Origin: Thiobacillus denitrificans
GTDB lineage: Bacteria > Pseudomonadota > Gammaproteobacteria > Burkholderiales > Thiobacillaceae
DNA: 27,740 bases
Reading direction: 5' to 3'
NCBI GenBank assembly: GCA_002343685.1
Contig: DDRS01000041.1
Span: forward strand, 37,112 to 64,851
The notes beneath the pieces were generated by a model, which saw nothing but the letters and a program-made list of their open reading frames with translations, did no database searches and was not told where the DNA came from. The position numbers were made by a program, and so were the translations under genes. Of this stretch, positions 19,136 to 26,645 are shown piece by piece (positions within the stretch are counted from its first letter, which is position 1; the number at the start of each line of letters is the position of its first letter).

Positions 19136-19151
19136 AAAAATACGTATTTTT
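19136..19151. promoter_or_regulatory. 16-bp AT-rich palindrome, possible UP element or operator
   Basis: AAAAATACGTATTTTT is a perfect 16-bp palindrome ending 4 bp upstream of the nuo -35 box. Position and composition fit an RNA polymerase alpha-subunit UP element, and its symmetry could also suit a dimeric regulator. It lies in the 161-bp gap between nuoA and tRNA-Leu, where I see no gene and no clear intrinsic terminator. Confidence 0.4.
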
Positions 19152-19211
19152 ACCTTAATAATCAACCATTTATTCAATAGCAAATGCTAATGAAGAAATC
19201 AGGAAATTTGA

Positions 19212-19296
19212 TGGTGCCGACGGCGAGACTCGAACTCGCACGACCTAGGTCACTACCCCCTCAAGATAGCGTGTCTACCAATTCCACCACGTCGGC
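19212..19296 (-). tRNA. tRNA-Leu (anticodon GAG)
   Basis: The - strand folds into a class II tRNA of 85 bases. The acceptor stem GCCGACG (5', 19290-19296) pairs with CGTCGGC (19216-19222), followed by the discriminator A and an encoded CCA (19212-19214). The D region is TGGTGGAATTGGTAGACACGC. The anticodon stem CTATC/GGTAG has one T-G wobble and the loop TTGAGGG, giving anticodon GAG at 19260-19262. A long variable arm and the T loop GTTCGAGTC follow. It closely resembles Escherichia coli leuU and, as there, follows secG, here by 31 bp. It may be processed from a secG transcript. Confidence 0.97.
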
Positions 19297-19327
19297 CAAG
19301 GGCATGCGCCCAGACAGGTACTGCTTA

Positions 19328-19684
19328 TTACTGCGGGATGTCACCCGCTTTCGAACCGGCATCCTTGCCCGGCACCTGTGCAGGCGTTGCAGGCTGAGCC
19401 TGCGCCGGCGCAGGAACAACCACACGTTGAAGCACGCTAGCAGCCGGTTTGTGCTGCTGTAGTCCGAAATATGCCAGGCCCAGGCTGGTCAGGAAAAACA
19501 GGCTTGCCAGTACTGCAGTACTCCGGCTCAGGAAGTTGGCCGAGCCGCTGGCGCCGAACAGGCTTCCCGACGAGCCGCTACCGAATGCCGCGCCCATGTC
19601 CGCGCCTTTGCCATGCTGCAGGAGCACCAGCGCGATCAGCGCAATGGCAACAATAACGTGAACGACCCAGACCAGTGTTTCCAT
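19328..19684 (-). CDS. secG: Protein translocase subunit SecG
   Basis: SecG is the small accessory subunit of the SecYEG protein-export channel. The 118-residue protein has two predicted membrane helices (about residues 3-21 and 53-73). Between them is the typical glycine/serine-rich loop LQHGKGADMGAAFGSGSSGSLFGASG, and SANFLSRSTAVLASLFF leads into the second helix. The C-terminal tail is rich in Ala, Pro and Gln, ending SKAGDIPQ. It lies 23 bp after tpiA and 31 bp before tRNA-Leu and is probably co-transcribed with both. Confidence 0.97.
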   Translation of the reverse strand: METLVWVVHVIVAIALIALVLLQHGKGADMGAAFGSGSSGSLFGASGSANFLSRSTAVLASLFFLTSLGLAYFGLQQHKPAASVLQRVVVPAPAQAQPATPAQVPGKDAGSKAGDIPQ

Positions 19685-19707
19685 GCTTGATTCTTACTCG
19701 ACAACGC

Positions 19708-20454
19708 TTACTTGGCGGCGGCCCGGCAAATCGCGATGAACTCGTCGGCAACCAGAGAAGCGCCGCCAATCAGTCCGCCATCGATATCCGGCTGAGCCAT
19801 CAATTCTGCCGCATTCGCGGCTTTTACGCTACCCCCGTACTGGATGATCAGCTGTGCCGCCACGCCCGCATCGAGCGCTGCGACTTTGCCACGAATGTAG
19901 GCGTGGACGGCCTGTGCCTGCTCCGGCGTGGCCGTCTTGCCGGTCCCAATCGCCCATACGGGCTCGTAAGCCACCACTGCCTTGGCCAGGGACGCCACAC
20001 CGGCGACCTTGATCACGGCATCGAGTTGACGCGCCACGACCGCTTCGGTCACGCCGGATTCGCGCTCGTCCAGGGATTCGCCTACGCATAGGATGGGTGT
20101 CAGGCCGGCTGCCTGCGCGGCCATGTACTTGCTTGCAACCAGTTCATCGGATTCGCCATACAGGCTGCGACGTTCGGAATGTCCGACGATCACATACTTG
20201 CAGCCGAAATCCAGCAGCATCGAGGTCGACACTTCACCGGTGAATGCACCCTTGGCTTGTTCGGACACGTTCTGCGCACCCCAGGCAATCGACGATCCGG
20301 CGAGTGCGGCCTGCGCTTGCCCAAGATAAGGGAAAGGCACGCATACCGCGGCCTCGATTCCGGTCAAAGCGGGTTTGATTGCAGCCAGCAGGGCGGCGTT
20401 TTCAGCCAAGCTGCCGTGCATTTTCCAGTTACCGGCTACGAGCTTCTTGCGCAT
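19708..20454 (-). CDS. tpiA: Triosephosphate isomerase
   Basis: This cytoplasmic enzyme interconverts dihydroxyacetone phosphate and glyceraldehyde 3-phosphate in glycolysis and gluconeogenesis. It has 248 residues with all active-site parts visible: N9 and K11 in AGNWKMHG, the electrophile H92 in VIVGHSERR, the base E164 in VAYEPVWAIGTGKTA (which includes loop 6), and the phosphate-binding QYGGSVKAANA. The ATG at 20454 gives the standard N-terminus. It lies 82 bp from pstB, with its own candidate promoter, and heads the tpiA-secG-tRNA-Leu unit. Confidence 0.99.
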   Translation of the reverse strand: MRKKLVAGNWKMHGSLAENAALLAAIKPALTGIEAAVCVPFPYLGQAQAALAGSSIAWGAQNVSEQAKGAFTGEVSTSMLLDFGCKYVIVGHSERRSLYGESDELVASKYMAAQAAGLTPILCVGESLDERESGVTEAVVARQLDAVIKVAGVASLAKAVVAYEPVWAIGTGKTATPEQAQAVHAYIRGKVAALDAGVAAQLIIQYGGSVKAANAAELMAQPDIDGGLIGGASLVADEFIAICRAAAK

Positions 20455-20480
20455 GGAAATCTGCCAAACAAAAGTGCGCG

Positions 20481-20509
20481 ATGGTAAGCGCTACGCGCCC
20501 GACGGTCAA
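20481..20509 (-). promoter_or_regulatory. Candidate sigma70 promoter of tpiA-secG
   Basis: On the - strand TTGACC (20504-20509, five of six to the -35 consensus) and TACCAT (20481-20486, four of six to the -10) are separated by 17 bp. The predicted start near 20474 would leave a leader of about 20 bases. It would uncouple tpiA from phosphate control of the upstream pst genes. Confidence 0.5.
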
Positions 20510-20536
20510 CCGCTCGGCCAAAGCTGCGCGGCGCAA

Positions 20537-21319
20537 TCAGCCGAAACGGCCGGTAATGTAGTCTTCCGTCTGCTTCTTGCCCGGCCGCATGAAGATGGTG
20601 CCGGTTTCGTTGAATTCGATGAGCTCGCCCAGATACATGAATGCCGTGTAATCCGAAATCCGCGCGGCCTGCTGCATGTTGTGGGTGACGATGGCGATGG
20701 TGTAATCGCTTTTCAGTTCGTTGATGAGTTCTTCGATCTTGGCAGTGGAAATCGGATCCAACGCCGAGGTCGGTTCATCCAGCAGCACGATTTCGGGCTT
20801 CACCGCCACCGCGCGCGCAATACACAGCCGCTGCTGCTGGCCGCCGGACAGCGACAGGCCGCTCTGCTGCAGTTTGTCCTTCACCTCGCCCCACAGCGCC
20901 GCTTTGTTGAGTGCCCATTCGACGCGATCATCCATGGCGCTTTTCGACATGCGCTCGTACAGCCGTACGCCGAAGGCAATGTTTTCGTAGATCGTCATGG
21001 GAAACGGCGTCGGCTTCTGGAAAACCATGCCGATCCGGGCACGCACCAGGTTCACATCCTGGCTTTTATCCAGCAGGTTCTTGCCATGGAACAGGATCTG
21101 GCCCTCGGCACGCTGTCCGGGATAGAGGTCGTACATGCGGTTGAACGTACGCAACAGCGTGGATTTCCCGCAGCCGGACGGTCCGATGAAGGCCGTCACC
21201 TTCTTGTGGGCAATGTCCAGGTTGACGTTGCTGAGGCCTTTGAAATCGCCATAAAAGAAATCCAGATTACGGACTTGCAAAGCAACATTTTCGCCTGCAG
21301 GCATGGCTTGAACGGGCAT
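20537..21319 (-). CDS. pstB: Phosphate ABC transporter ATP-binding protein PstB
   Basis: PstB is the ATPase that powers high-affinity phosphate import through PstC and PstA. The 260 residues contain Walker A GPSGCGKST (46-54), the Q-loop MVFQKPTPFPMTIYEN, the ABC signature LSLSGGQQQRL (from about 155), Walker B IVLLDEPTSALD (about 177-188) and the H-loop VTHNMQQA. It lies 18 bp after pstA. No phoU follows it, although phoU is the usual next gene in many pst operons; the next gene is tpiA. Confidence 0.99.
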   Translation of the reverse strand: MPVQAMPAGENVALQVRNLDFFYGDFKGLSNVNLDIAHKKVTAFIGPSGCGKSTLLRTFNRMYDLYPGQRAEGQILFHGKNLLDKSQDVNLVRARIGMVFQKPTPFPMTIYENIAFGVRLYERMSKSAMDDRVEWALNKAALWGEVKDKLQQSGLSLSGGQQQRLCIARAVAVKPEIVLLDEPTSALDPISTAKIEELINELKSDYTIAIVTHNMQQAARISDYTAFMYLGELIEFNETGTIFMRPGKKQTEDYITGRFG

Positions 21320-21337
21320 CAGAAAGCTCCGGGGAAA

Positions 21338-22183
21338 TTAACGTTTGTCTTTATTGCGGAAAACCACGCGCACGCCGATGTTGACCGCCAGCACCAAAAA
21401 AGCGATCAACAACGCACCGCCCCAGGCCAGGTTGACCCAGTTGTCGTACGGACTCAAGGCAAACTGGTAAATCACCACAGGCAGGTTGCCCATGGGTTTG
21501 TCCATGTTGGTACTGAAAAACTGGTTGTTGAGCGCGGTGAACAATAGCGGCGCAGTCTCGCCGGTAATCCGCGCCATGGCCAGCAGAACGCCGGTCACCA
21601 CGCCGGATTTGACCGCGCGCAGGGTCACCTTGAGCGATACCTGCCAGCGTGGCGCACCCACGGCAAAGGCCGCCTCACGCAAGCTGGTCGGCACCAGCTT
21701 CAGCATGTTCTCGGTCGTTCGCACCACCACCGGAATGGCTATCAACGCCAATGACAGCGAGCCAGCCCAGCCGGAAAAACCGCCGGTTGTCGTTACAAAC
21801 AATGCATACACGAACAGACCGATGACGATGGACGGTGCCGAGAGCATGATGTCGGTCATGAAACGGGTGAACGACGCAAACTTGGAGACGCGCCCGAACT
21901 CTGCCAGATAAATCCCCGCCAGAATGCCGATCGGGGTCGAGATCAGCATGGAAAAAAGCAGGATCAAACCACTTCCCACGATGGCGTTACGCAAGCCGCC
22001 GCCTTCTGAGCCCGGCGCCGGCGTGTCCTGGGTAAACATGTCCCAGTTCAAGGCGGCAAAGCCTTTTGAAAACAGCGTCCACAAAATCCACAGCAGCGCG
22101 ATCAGCCCCAGGCTCATCGCAGCCATGGACAGCGTGATGCCGATGCGGTTGATCCAGATGCGACGGGTATACAGTTTCATCAT
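21338..22183 (-). CDS. pstA: Phosphate ABC transporter permease PstA
   Basis: PstA is one of the two inner-membrane permease subunits of the phosphate importer. The 281-residue protein has about six predicted membrane helices. It has the binding-protein-dependent permease loop (EAA motif) around VPTSLREAAFAVGAPRWQVSLKV, which docks on PstB. The family segment GILAGIYLAEFGR and the motif ARITGETAPLLFTA are present. It begins 7 bp after pstC. Confidence 0.98.
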   Translation of the reverse strand: MMKLYTRRIWINRIGITLSMAAMSLGLIALLWILWTLFSKGFAALNWDMFTQDTPAPGSEGGGLRNAIVGSGLILLFSMLISTPIGILAGIYLAEFGRVSKFASFTRFMTDIMLSAPSIVIGLFVYALFVTTTGGFSGWAGSLSLALIAIPVVVRTTENMLKLVPTSLREAAFAVGAPRWQVSLKVTLRAVKSGVVTGVLLAMARITGETAPLLFTALNNQFFSTNMDKPMGNLPVVIYQFALSPYDNWVNLAWGGALLIAFLVLAVNIGVRVVFRNKDKR

Positions 22184-22190
22184 GCGCGCC

Positions 22191-23168
22191 TTACAGACCT
22201 TCGGAGCCCATGCTGCGGCTGATCAGCCAGCGCGAAATGGCCAGCACGATAAAGGTGATGACAAACAGCACCAGACCCAGTGCGAACAGAGAGGCAATAT
22301 GCAGGCCGGGCGTGGCCTCACCGAACTCATTCGCCAGTGTCGACGCGATCGAGGTACCGGGCGCAAACAGGCTGCCATTGATACGGTTGGCATTCCCGAT
22401 CACGAAGGTGACTGCCATTGTTTCACCCAGCGCGCGGCCCAGTCCCAGCATGATGCCGCCAATGACGCCCACACGGGTATAAGGCAGTACGACGTTGCGC
22501 ACCACTTCCCAGTTGGTACAGCCGATGCCATACGCGGATTCCTTCAGTACATGCGGCACGGTCTCGAACACATCCCGCATCACCGACGCAATAAAGGGGA
22601 TGACCATCAAGGCCAGCACGATGCTGGCGGTGAGGATGCCGACCCCAATGGGCGGGCCTGAGAACCAGCTGCCGATGATCGGAACGTCGCCCAACAACGC
22701 CTGCATAGGCGGCTGGATGTGGTCGGCAAACAACGGCGCAAACACGAACAACCCCCAGATGCCATACACGATGGAGGGGATCCCGGCCAGCAACTCGATC
22801 GCCGTGCCCAAGGGGCGACGCAGCCAGAGCGGGCAGGTTTCGGTCAGGAACAGCGCGATCCCGAAACTGACCGGCACTGCAATCAGTAGAGCCAGCACGG
22901 ACGTCGTCACCGTGCCATAGATTGCAGCCAGGGCACCGAATTTGTCGTCCGGCACGCTCCAGACGTTGGTCCACAGAAAGGACGGTCCGAACTCCTTGAG
23001 ACTGGGCCAGGCTTCGATGGAGAGCGATACCAGAATGCCCACCAGCGCCGCCAGCACAACAAAGGCGAAAATCTGCGTGGAATGGTGGAAAAACCTGTCC
23101 TGCAGCCGAAATTTCCGGACCTGCTTGGCGTGCAGATCGATTCCGGCGGTTGCGCTGGGCTCGCTCAC
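22191..23168 (-). CDS. pstC: Phosphate ABC transporter permease PstC
   Basis: PstC is the partner permease of PstA. It has 325 residues with about six membrane helices after a short cytoplasmic N-terminus. Conserved segments include PVSFGIALFLTETCP, LLAGIPSIVYGIWGLFVFAP, the ATPase-docking loop VPHVLKESAYGIGCTNWEVVRNV, and LGLGRALGETMAVTFVIGN. The start is a GTG at 23168 with AGG about eight bases upstream. It is separated from pstS by 121 bp holding two hairpins that could lower its expression relative to pstS. Confidence 0.97.
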   Translation of the reverse strand: MSEPSATAGIDLHAKQVRKFRLQDRFFHHSTQIFAFVVLAALVGILVSLSIEAWPSLKEFGPSFLWTNVWSVPDDKFGALAAIYGTVTTSVLALLIAVPVSFGIALFLTETCPLWLRRPLGTAIELLAGIPSIVYGIWGLFVFAPLFADHIQPPMQALLGDVPIIGSWFSGPPIGVGILTASIVLALMVIPFIASVMRDVFETVPHVLKESAYGIGCTNWEVVRNVVLPYTRVGVIGGIMLGLGRALGETMAVTFVIGNANRINGSLFAPGTSIASTLANEFGEATPGLHIASLFALGLVLFVITFIVLAISRWLISRSMGSEGL

Positions 23169-23225
23169 TGTGGGGTGCCTATCGATTCGATTTTTTGTCT
23201 GCGAAAACAGCCGTTTGAAGCAGCC

Positions 23226-23260
23226 GCTTTCGTAGAAAGCCGGGGTAGACGACCCCCGGC
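23226..23260 (-). promoter_or_regulatory. Two adjacent overlapping hairpins between pstS and pstC
   Basis: GCCGGGG (23239-23245) pairs with CCCCGGC (23254-23260) around an 8-base loop, and GCTTTC (23226-23231) pairs with GAAAGC (23235-23240) around a 3-base loop. The two stems share bases 23239-23240. Neither is followed by a clear T tract. They may act as a partial terminator or a 3' stabiliser for pstS mRNA, allowing more binding protein than permease. Confidence 0.45.
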
Positions 23261-23289
23261 CAACATCAAGTCAGGTCAAAGCCAATGCG

Positions 23290-24306
23290 TTACTTGATGT
23301 TTTTCATTTCCGCTTCAACCATCTTCACAACATTGGGCGGCAAGGGCACAAAGCCAAGCTCAGCCGCCATTTTCTGGCCGTTGTTCAGCGACCAGGTGTA
23401 GAAGTCGACCACGCCTTTTTGCTTCGCGGCGTCGCCCTGCTCATAAGCCAGCATGAAGGTGGCCGTCGTGATGGGCCATGCATTCTTGGCGGACTGATCC
23501 AGCAGGTCGGGGGCCATGCCCTTGACGTGGAAGTCGGCACCCGCAGCGGCATCGGCAACCGACTGTTGATTCGGCACAATGAAATTGCCGGCACGGTTCT
23601 TCAGCGCCACGAAGTTCATGTTGTTCTTCATGGCGTCGGCGATGTCGACGTAGCCGATCGCACCCTTGATCTTCTGCACGTTGGCTGCGACGCCCGGGTT
23701 GCCCTTGCCGCCCACGCCGTTGGCGGGCCAGTTCACCGTGTTGCCGGCACCGACATCACGCTTGAATGCCATCGATTGCTTGGCCAGGTAGTTGGAGAAC
23801 GCATAGGTCGTGCCGGAACCGTCCGAACGGTGTGCCACGGTAATGGCCAGATCCGGCAGCTTGACGCCGGGATTCAGTTTGGCGATGGCAGGGTCGTTCC
23901 ACTTGGTGATCGCGCCACGGAAAATGTCGGCTGCGGTCACGCCGTCCAGCTTCAGCTTGCCGGACTCGAAACCGGGGACATTCATGACGATGGTCACGCC
24001 ACCCATCACGGTGGGAACCTGAACCAGATGGTTCGCTTCCAGATCGGCTACCGGAACCGGCGCGTCGCTACCGGCAAAATCAACGGTCTTGGCCTTGATC
24101 TGCTTGACGCCGCCCGACGAGCCGATCCCTTGGTAATTGACCTGATTGCCCGTAGCGGTCTTGTATGCTTCAGCCCACTTCGTGTAAACAGCATAGGGGA
24201 AGGTTGCGCCTGCGCCGGTAATGTCGGCCGCCAAGGCACCAACACTGAAAGCCAGACCCATGGCCGCAGCCAGCGTCCCTTGAGCCAGTTTATTGAGTGT
24301 ACGCAT
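23290..24306 (-). CDS. pstS: Phosphate ABC transporter periplasmic substrate-binding protein PstS
   Basis: PstS captures phosphate in the periplasm and delivers it to PstCAB. The 338-residue precursor begins MRTLNKLAQGTLAAAMGLAF and has a Sec signal peptide with a likely cut after ALA, about residue 25-27. The mature protein starts near DITGAGATFPYAVYTKW. Typical phosphate-site segments are IGSSGGVKQIKAKTVDFAGSD and VAHRSDGSGTTYAFSNYL. I chose the ATG at 24306, which has GGAG about ten bases upstream and gives a proper signal peptide. The frame open to 24342 adds a non-signal-like segment. A candidate Pho box and -10 box lie upstream. Confidence 0.98.
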   Translation of the reverse strand: MRTLNKLAQGTLAAAMGLAFSVGALAADITGAGATFPYAVYTKWAEAYKTATGNQVNYQGIGSSGGVKQIKAKTVDFAGSDAPVPVADLEANHLVQVPTVMGGVTIVMNVPGFESGKLKLDGVTAADIFRGAITKWNDPAIAKLNPGVKLPDLAITVAHRSDGSGTTYAFSNYLAKQSMAFKRDVGAGNTVNWPANGVGGKGNPGVAANVQKIKGAIGYVDIADAMKNNMNFVALKNRAGNFIVPNQQSVADAAAGADFHVKGMAPDLLDQSAKNAWPITTATFMLAYEQGDAAKQKGVVDFYTWSLNNGQKMAAELGFVPLPPNVVKMVEAEMKNIK

Positions 24307-24356
24307 GTGTAATATCTCCGGTAGTAGTTGACGTTGCCGCATGGGGCGACGTCGCC

Positions 24357-24390
24357 ATACTAACGGGCGAATATTACAGATATATTTCAG
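24357..24390 (-). promoter_or_regulatory. Candidate Pho box and -10 element upstream of pstS
   Basis: On the - strand CTGAAAT (24384-24390) and CTGTAAT (24373-24379) form a direct repeat with 4-bp spacing (ATAT). They match the PhoB half-site CTGTCAT at five and six of seven positions, and the 18-bp box matches the Escherichia coli pstS Pho box at 13 positions by eye. Ten bases further downstream is TAGTAT (24357-24362), a plausible -10. This arrangement is normal for a PhoB-activated promoter, which needs no -35 box. Confidence 0.6.
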
Positions 24391-24409
24391 GACGGGAAAT
24401 CACCCGCCC
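24390..24409 (-). terminator. Inverted repeat across the glmM stop codon, possible weak terminator
   Basis: On the - strand GGGCGGG (24403-24409) pairs with CCCGTCC (24390-24396), with one G-T wobble, around a 6-base loop that contains part of the glmM TGA. There is no T tract after it. It abuts the Pho box and could partly insulate pstS from glmM transcription. Confidence 0.3.
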
Positions 24410-25764
24410 GCAGCGGCGGCCTTGACTGCAGTGGCAATTGTTTCAGCCGTGTGTCGAACCAGATCGGCGTCGCGCCCTTCCACCATCACACGAATCAGCG
24501 GCTCGGTCCCGGATGCGCGCAAGACAATCCGGCCACTGCCATTCAGAGCAGCCTCTGCCTCGGCGACCGATGCGCTGACCGCAGATGCCATATCCAGCTT
24601 GAACCCCTTGGCCACCGGGACATTGATCATCACCTGGGGATAGATCTCCAGATCCGCGGTAAACGCATCCAGCGTTTCGCCCGTCTCACGCAGTGCGCGC
24701 AGCACCTGCAAGGCTGAAACAATTCCATCGCCGGTGGTGTGCTTGTCCAGGCACAGGATATGGCCGGAGGTTTCTCCGCCCAGCGTCCAGCCATTGGCAT
24801 GCAGTCGCTCGAGCACATAGCGGTCACCTACTTTGGCACGCTCGAACGGAATCTGGATGCGTGCCAGTGCATGCTCGGTCCCGAGATTGGTCATCAGCGT
24901 ACCGACCACGCCCCCCTTCATATAGCCCGTCTGGATGCGATGACGGGCGATGACGTAGACCAGCTGGTCGCCGTCATACACGCGCCCCTGAGCGTCCGCC
25001 ATCATCAGCCGGTCGCCATCGCCATCCAGCGCAATGCCCAGATCGGCGCGATGTGCGCGCACAGAGTCGGACAGCGCCTTGGTATGCGTGGCACCGCATT
25101 CGTCATTGATATTGAAGCCGTTCGGCTCATTGCCGATGGCGATCACCTCGGCCCCCAGCTCGTGCAGCACATGCGGCGCAATGTGATAGGTCGCGCCATG
25201 GGCACAGTCCACCACGATGCGCATCCCGCGCAGATCGAGGCTGTTGGGGAAGGTGCTCTTGCAGAACTCGATGTAGCGCGCTGCAGCATCCTCGATGCGG
25301 CGAGCACGTCCCAGCTGGCGCGCTTCGACGGTCACGATCGGGCTGTCCAACCGCGCTTCGATTGCCTCCTCCACGCTATCCGGCAGTTTCTGGCCGCTGG
25401 CAGAAAAGAATTTGATGCCGTTGTCCTCGAATGGGTTGTGCGATGCCGAGATCACAACGCCGGCCTGCAGGCGCAGTGCCCGAGTCAGATAGGCCACCGC
25501 CGGTGTCGGCATCGGCCCAGTCATCAGCACGTTCACCCCGGCTGCAGTAAAACCGGCCTCCAGCGCAGCTTCCAGCATATAGCCTGAAATACGGGTGTCC
25601 TTGCCGATCAGTACGGTCGGATGCTCGTTCGGTGGCAGACTGCCACGGTCGGCCACCAAAACCTGGCCGGCGGCATAGCCCAGACGCATCACAAACTCGG
25701 GTGTGATGGGCGATTCGCCCACTTTGCCCCGTACGCCATCGGTACCGAAATATTTACGTCCCAT
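24400..25764 (-). CDS. glmM: Phosphoglucosamine mutase GlmM
   Basis: GlmM converts glucosamine 6-phosphate to glucosamine 1-phosphate, on the way to UDP-GlcNAc for peptidoglycan and LPS. The 454-residue protein has the N-terminal KYFGTDGVRG, the phosphoserine loop VVISASHNPFEDNG (catalytic Ser about 108), the metal-binding LDGDGDR, the sugar-binding loop GGETSGH, and the C-terminal phosphate-binding RASGTEPLIRVMVEG. The ATG at 25764 (MGRKYFG) matches the family start and overlaps the end of folP by 11 bp. An upstream start at 25785 is open but lies deeper in folP. Confidence 0.98.
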   Translation of the reverse strand: MGRKYFGTDGVRGKVGESPITPEFVMRLGYAAGQVLVADRGSLPPNEHPTVLIGKDTRISGYMLEAALEAGFTAAGVNVLMTGPMPTPAVAYLTRALRLQAGVVISASHNPFEDNGIKFFSASGQKLPDSVEEAIEARLDSPIVTVEARQLGRARRIEDAAARYIEFCKSTFPNSLDLRGMRIVVDCAHGATYHIAPHVLHELGAEVIAIGNEPNGFNINDECGATHTKALSDSVRAHRADLGIALDGDGDRLMMADAQGRVYDGDQLVYVIARHRIQTGYMKGGVVGTLMTNLGTEHALARIQIPFERAKVGDRYVLERLHANGWTLGGETSGHILCLDKHTTGDGIVSALQVLRALRETGETLDAFTADLEIYPQVMINVPVAKGFKLDMASAVSASVAEAEAALNGSGRIVLRASGTEPLIRVMVEGRDADLVRHTAETIATAVKAAAAGG

Positions 25765-26593
25765 CCCTGTATTCCTCCACTGCATTCCAGATGGCCAACG
25801 CGTCTCGCATGGCCATTACATTATGTACCCGGACCAAGCGGGCACCCTGTGCCACCGCCATCAGGTGCACTGCCACGCCGGCGAATTCACGTTCACCCAC
25901 TGCACGTCCTGTCAGGGAGCCCAGCATCGACTTGCGCGACAATCCGGCCAGTATCGGCACACCCAGCTCAGCCAGCCCTCCCAGATGCTTCAACAGCGCC
26001 AGATTGTGTTGCAGCGTTTTGCCAAAGCCGAACCCCGGATCGATCACCAGACGCTCGCGTGCGATCCCTGCGGCTTCACAGGCCTGTACTCTGGCCCGCA
26101 GAAACTGCTTCACCTCATTCACCACGTCGGCATAACGAGGCGACTGCTGCATACTTTGAGGATCGCCTTGCATGTGCATAAGGCACACGGCGGCTCCCGA
26201 CGCTGCCACTGCTTCCATTGCGCCTGGCGCCCGCAAGGCAGCAACATCATTCACCATCCCCGCCCCTGCGGCGAGCGCCGCACGCATCACCTCTGGCTTA
26301 TTGCTATCCACCGATACCAGGCAACCTGCGCGGGCAAGCGCCTCAATCACCGGCACCACGCGCCCGATTTCCTCATCGACCGGTACCGCTGTCGCACCGG
26401 GGCGGGTCGACTCCCCGCCGACGTCAAGGATATCGGCGCCTTGTTCGCTCAGCTTGAGTGCATGCGAAATCGCTGCCTGCGTATCGTGCAACTGCCCGCC
26501 GTCCGAGAATGAATCGGGCGTGACATTGACGACCCCCATGATGCGGGGGCGAGAGAGCGGAAGGCGATGCGAACCGGCGTGAAGAACAGACAT
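25754..26593 (-). CDS. folP: Dihydropteroate synthase FolP
   Basis: FolP joins p-aminobenzoate to 6-hydroxymethyl-dihydropterin diphosphate in folate synthesis and is the target of sulfonamides. The TIM-barrel protein is about 279 residues long. Visible motifs are IMGVVNVTPDSFSDGG (about 18-33), DVGGESTRPGA, VSVDSNKPEV, MVNDVAALR, VIDPGFGFGKTLQHN, LAGLSRKSML and RVHNV. I chose the ATG at 26593 because it aligns with known FolP N-termini and no alternative start lies between it and M19. There is no Shine-Dalgarno sequence before it: the terminator of ftsH and its T tract directly abut the ATG. The frame open to 26785 is antiparallel noise over ftsH. The end overlaps glmM. Confidence 0.95.
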   Translation of the reverse strand: MSVLHAGSHRLPLSRPRIMGVVNVTPDSFSDGGQLHDTQAAISHALKLSEQGADILDVGGESTRPGATAVPVDEEIGRVVPVIEALARAGCLVSVDSNKPEVMRAALAAGAGMVNDVAALRAPGAMEAVAASGAAVCLMHMQGDPQSMQQSPRYADVVNEVKQFLRARVQACEAAGIARERLVIDPGFGFGKTLQHNLALLKHLGGLAELGVPILAGLSRKSMLGSLTGRAVGEREFAGVAVHLMAVAQGARLVRVHNVMAMRDALAIWNAVEEYRDGT

Positions 26594-26617
26594 AAAAAGA
26601 GGGGCCAAAGCCCCTCT
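26594..26617 (-). terminator. Intrinsic terminator after ftsH
   Basis: On the - strand AGAGGGGC (26610-26617) and GCCCCTCT (26598-26605) form a perfect 8-bp GC-rich stem with the loop TTTG, followed at once by a run of T residues (26598-26594). It is 28 bp after the ftsH stop codon. The folP start codon (26591-26593) follows the T run with no gap. Confidence 0.85.
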
Positions 26618-26645
26618 ATTGTAGTGGGTAACGCTATGTCCCCGC

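Noticed and set aside
19136..19151. AT palindrome as terminator of tRNA-Leu
   Set aside because: The stem is almost all A-T, and it sits beside the nuo -35 box, so a promoter role fits better.
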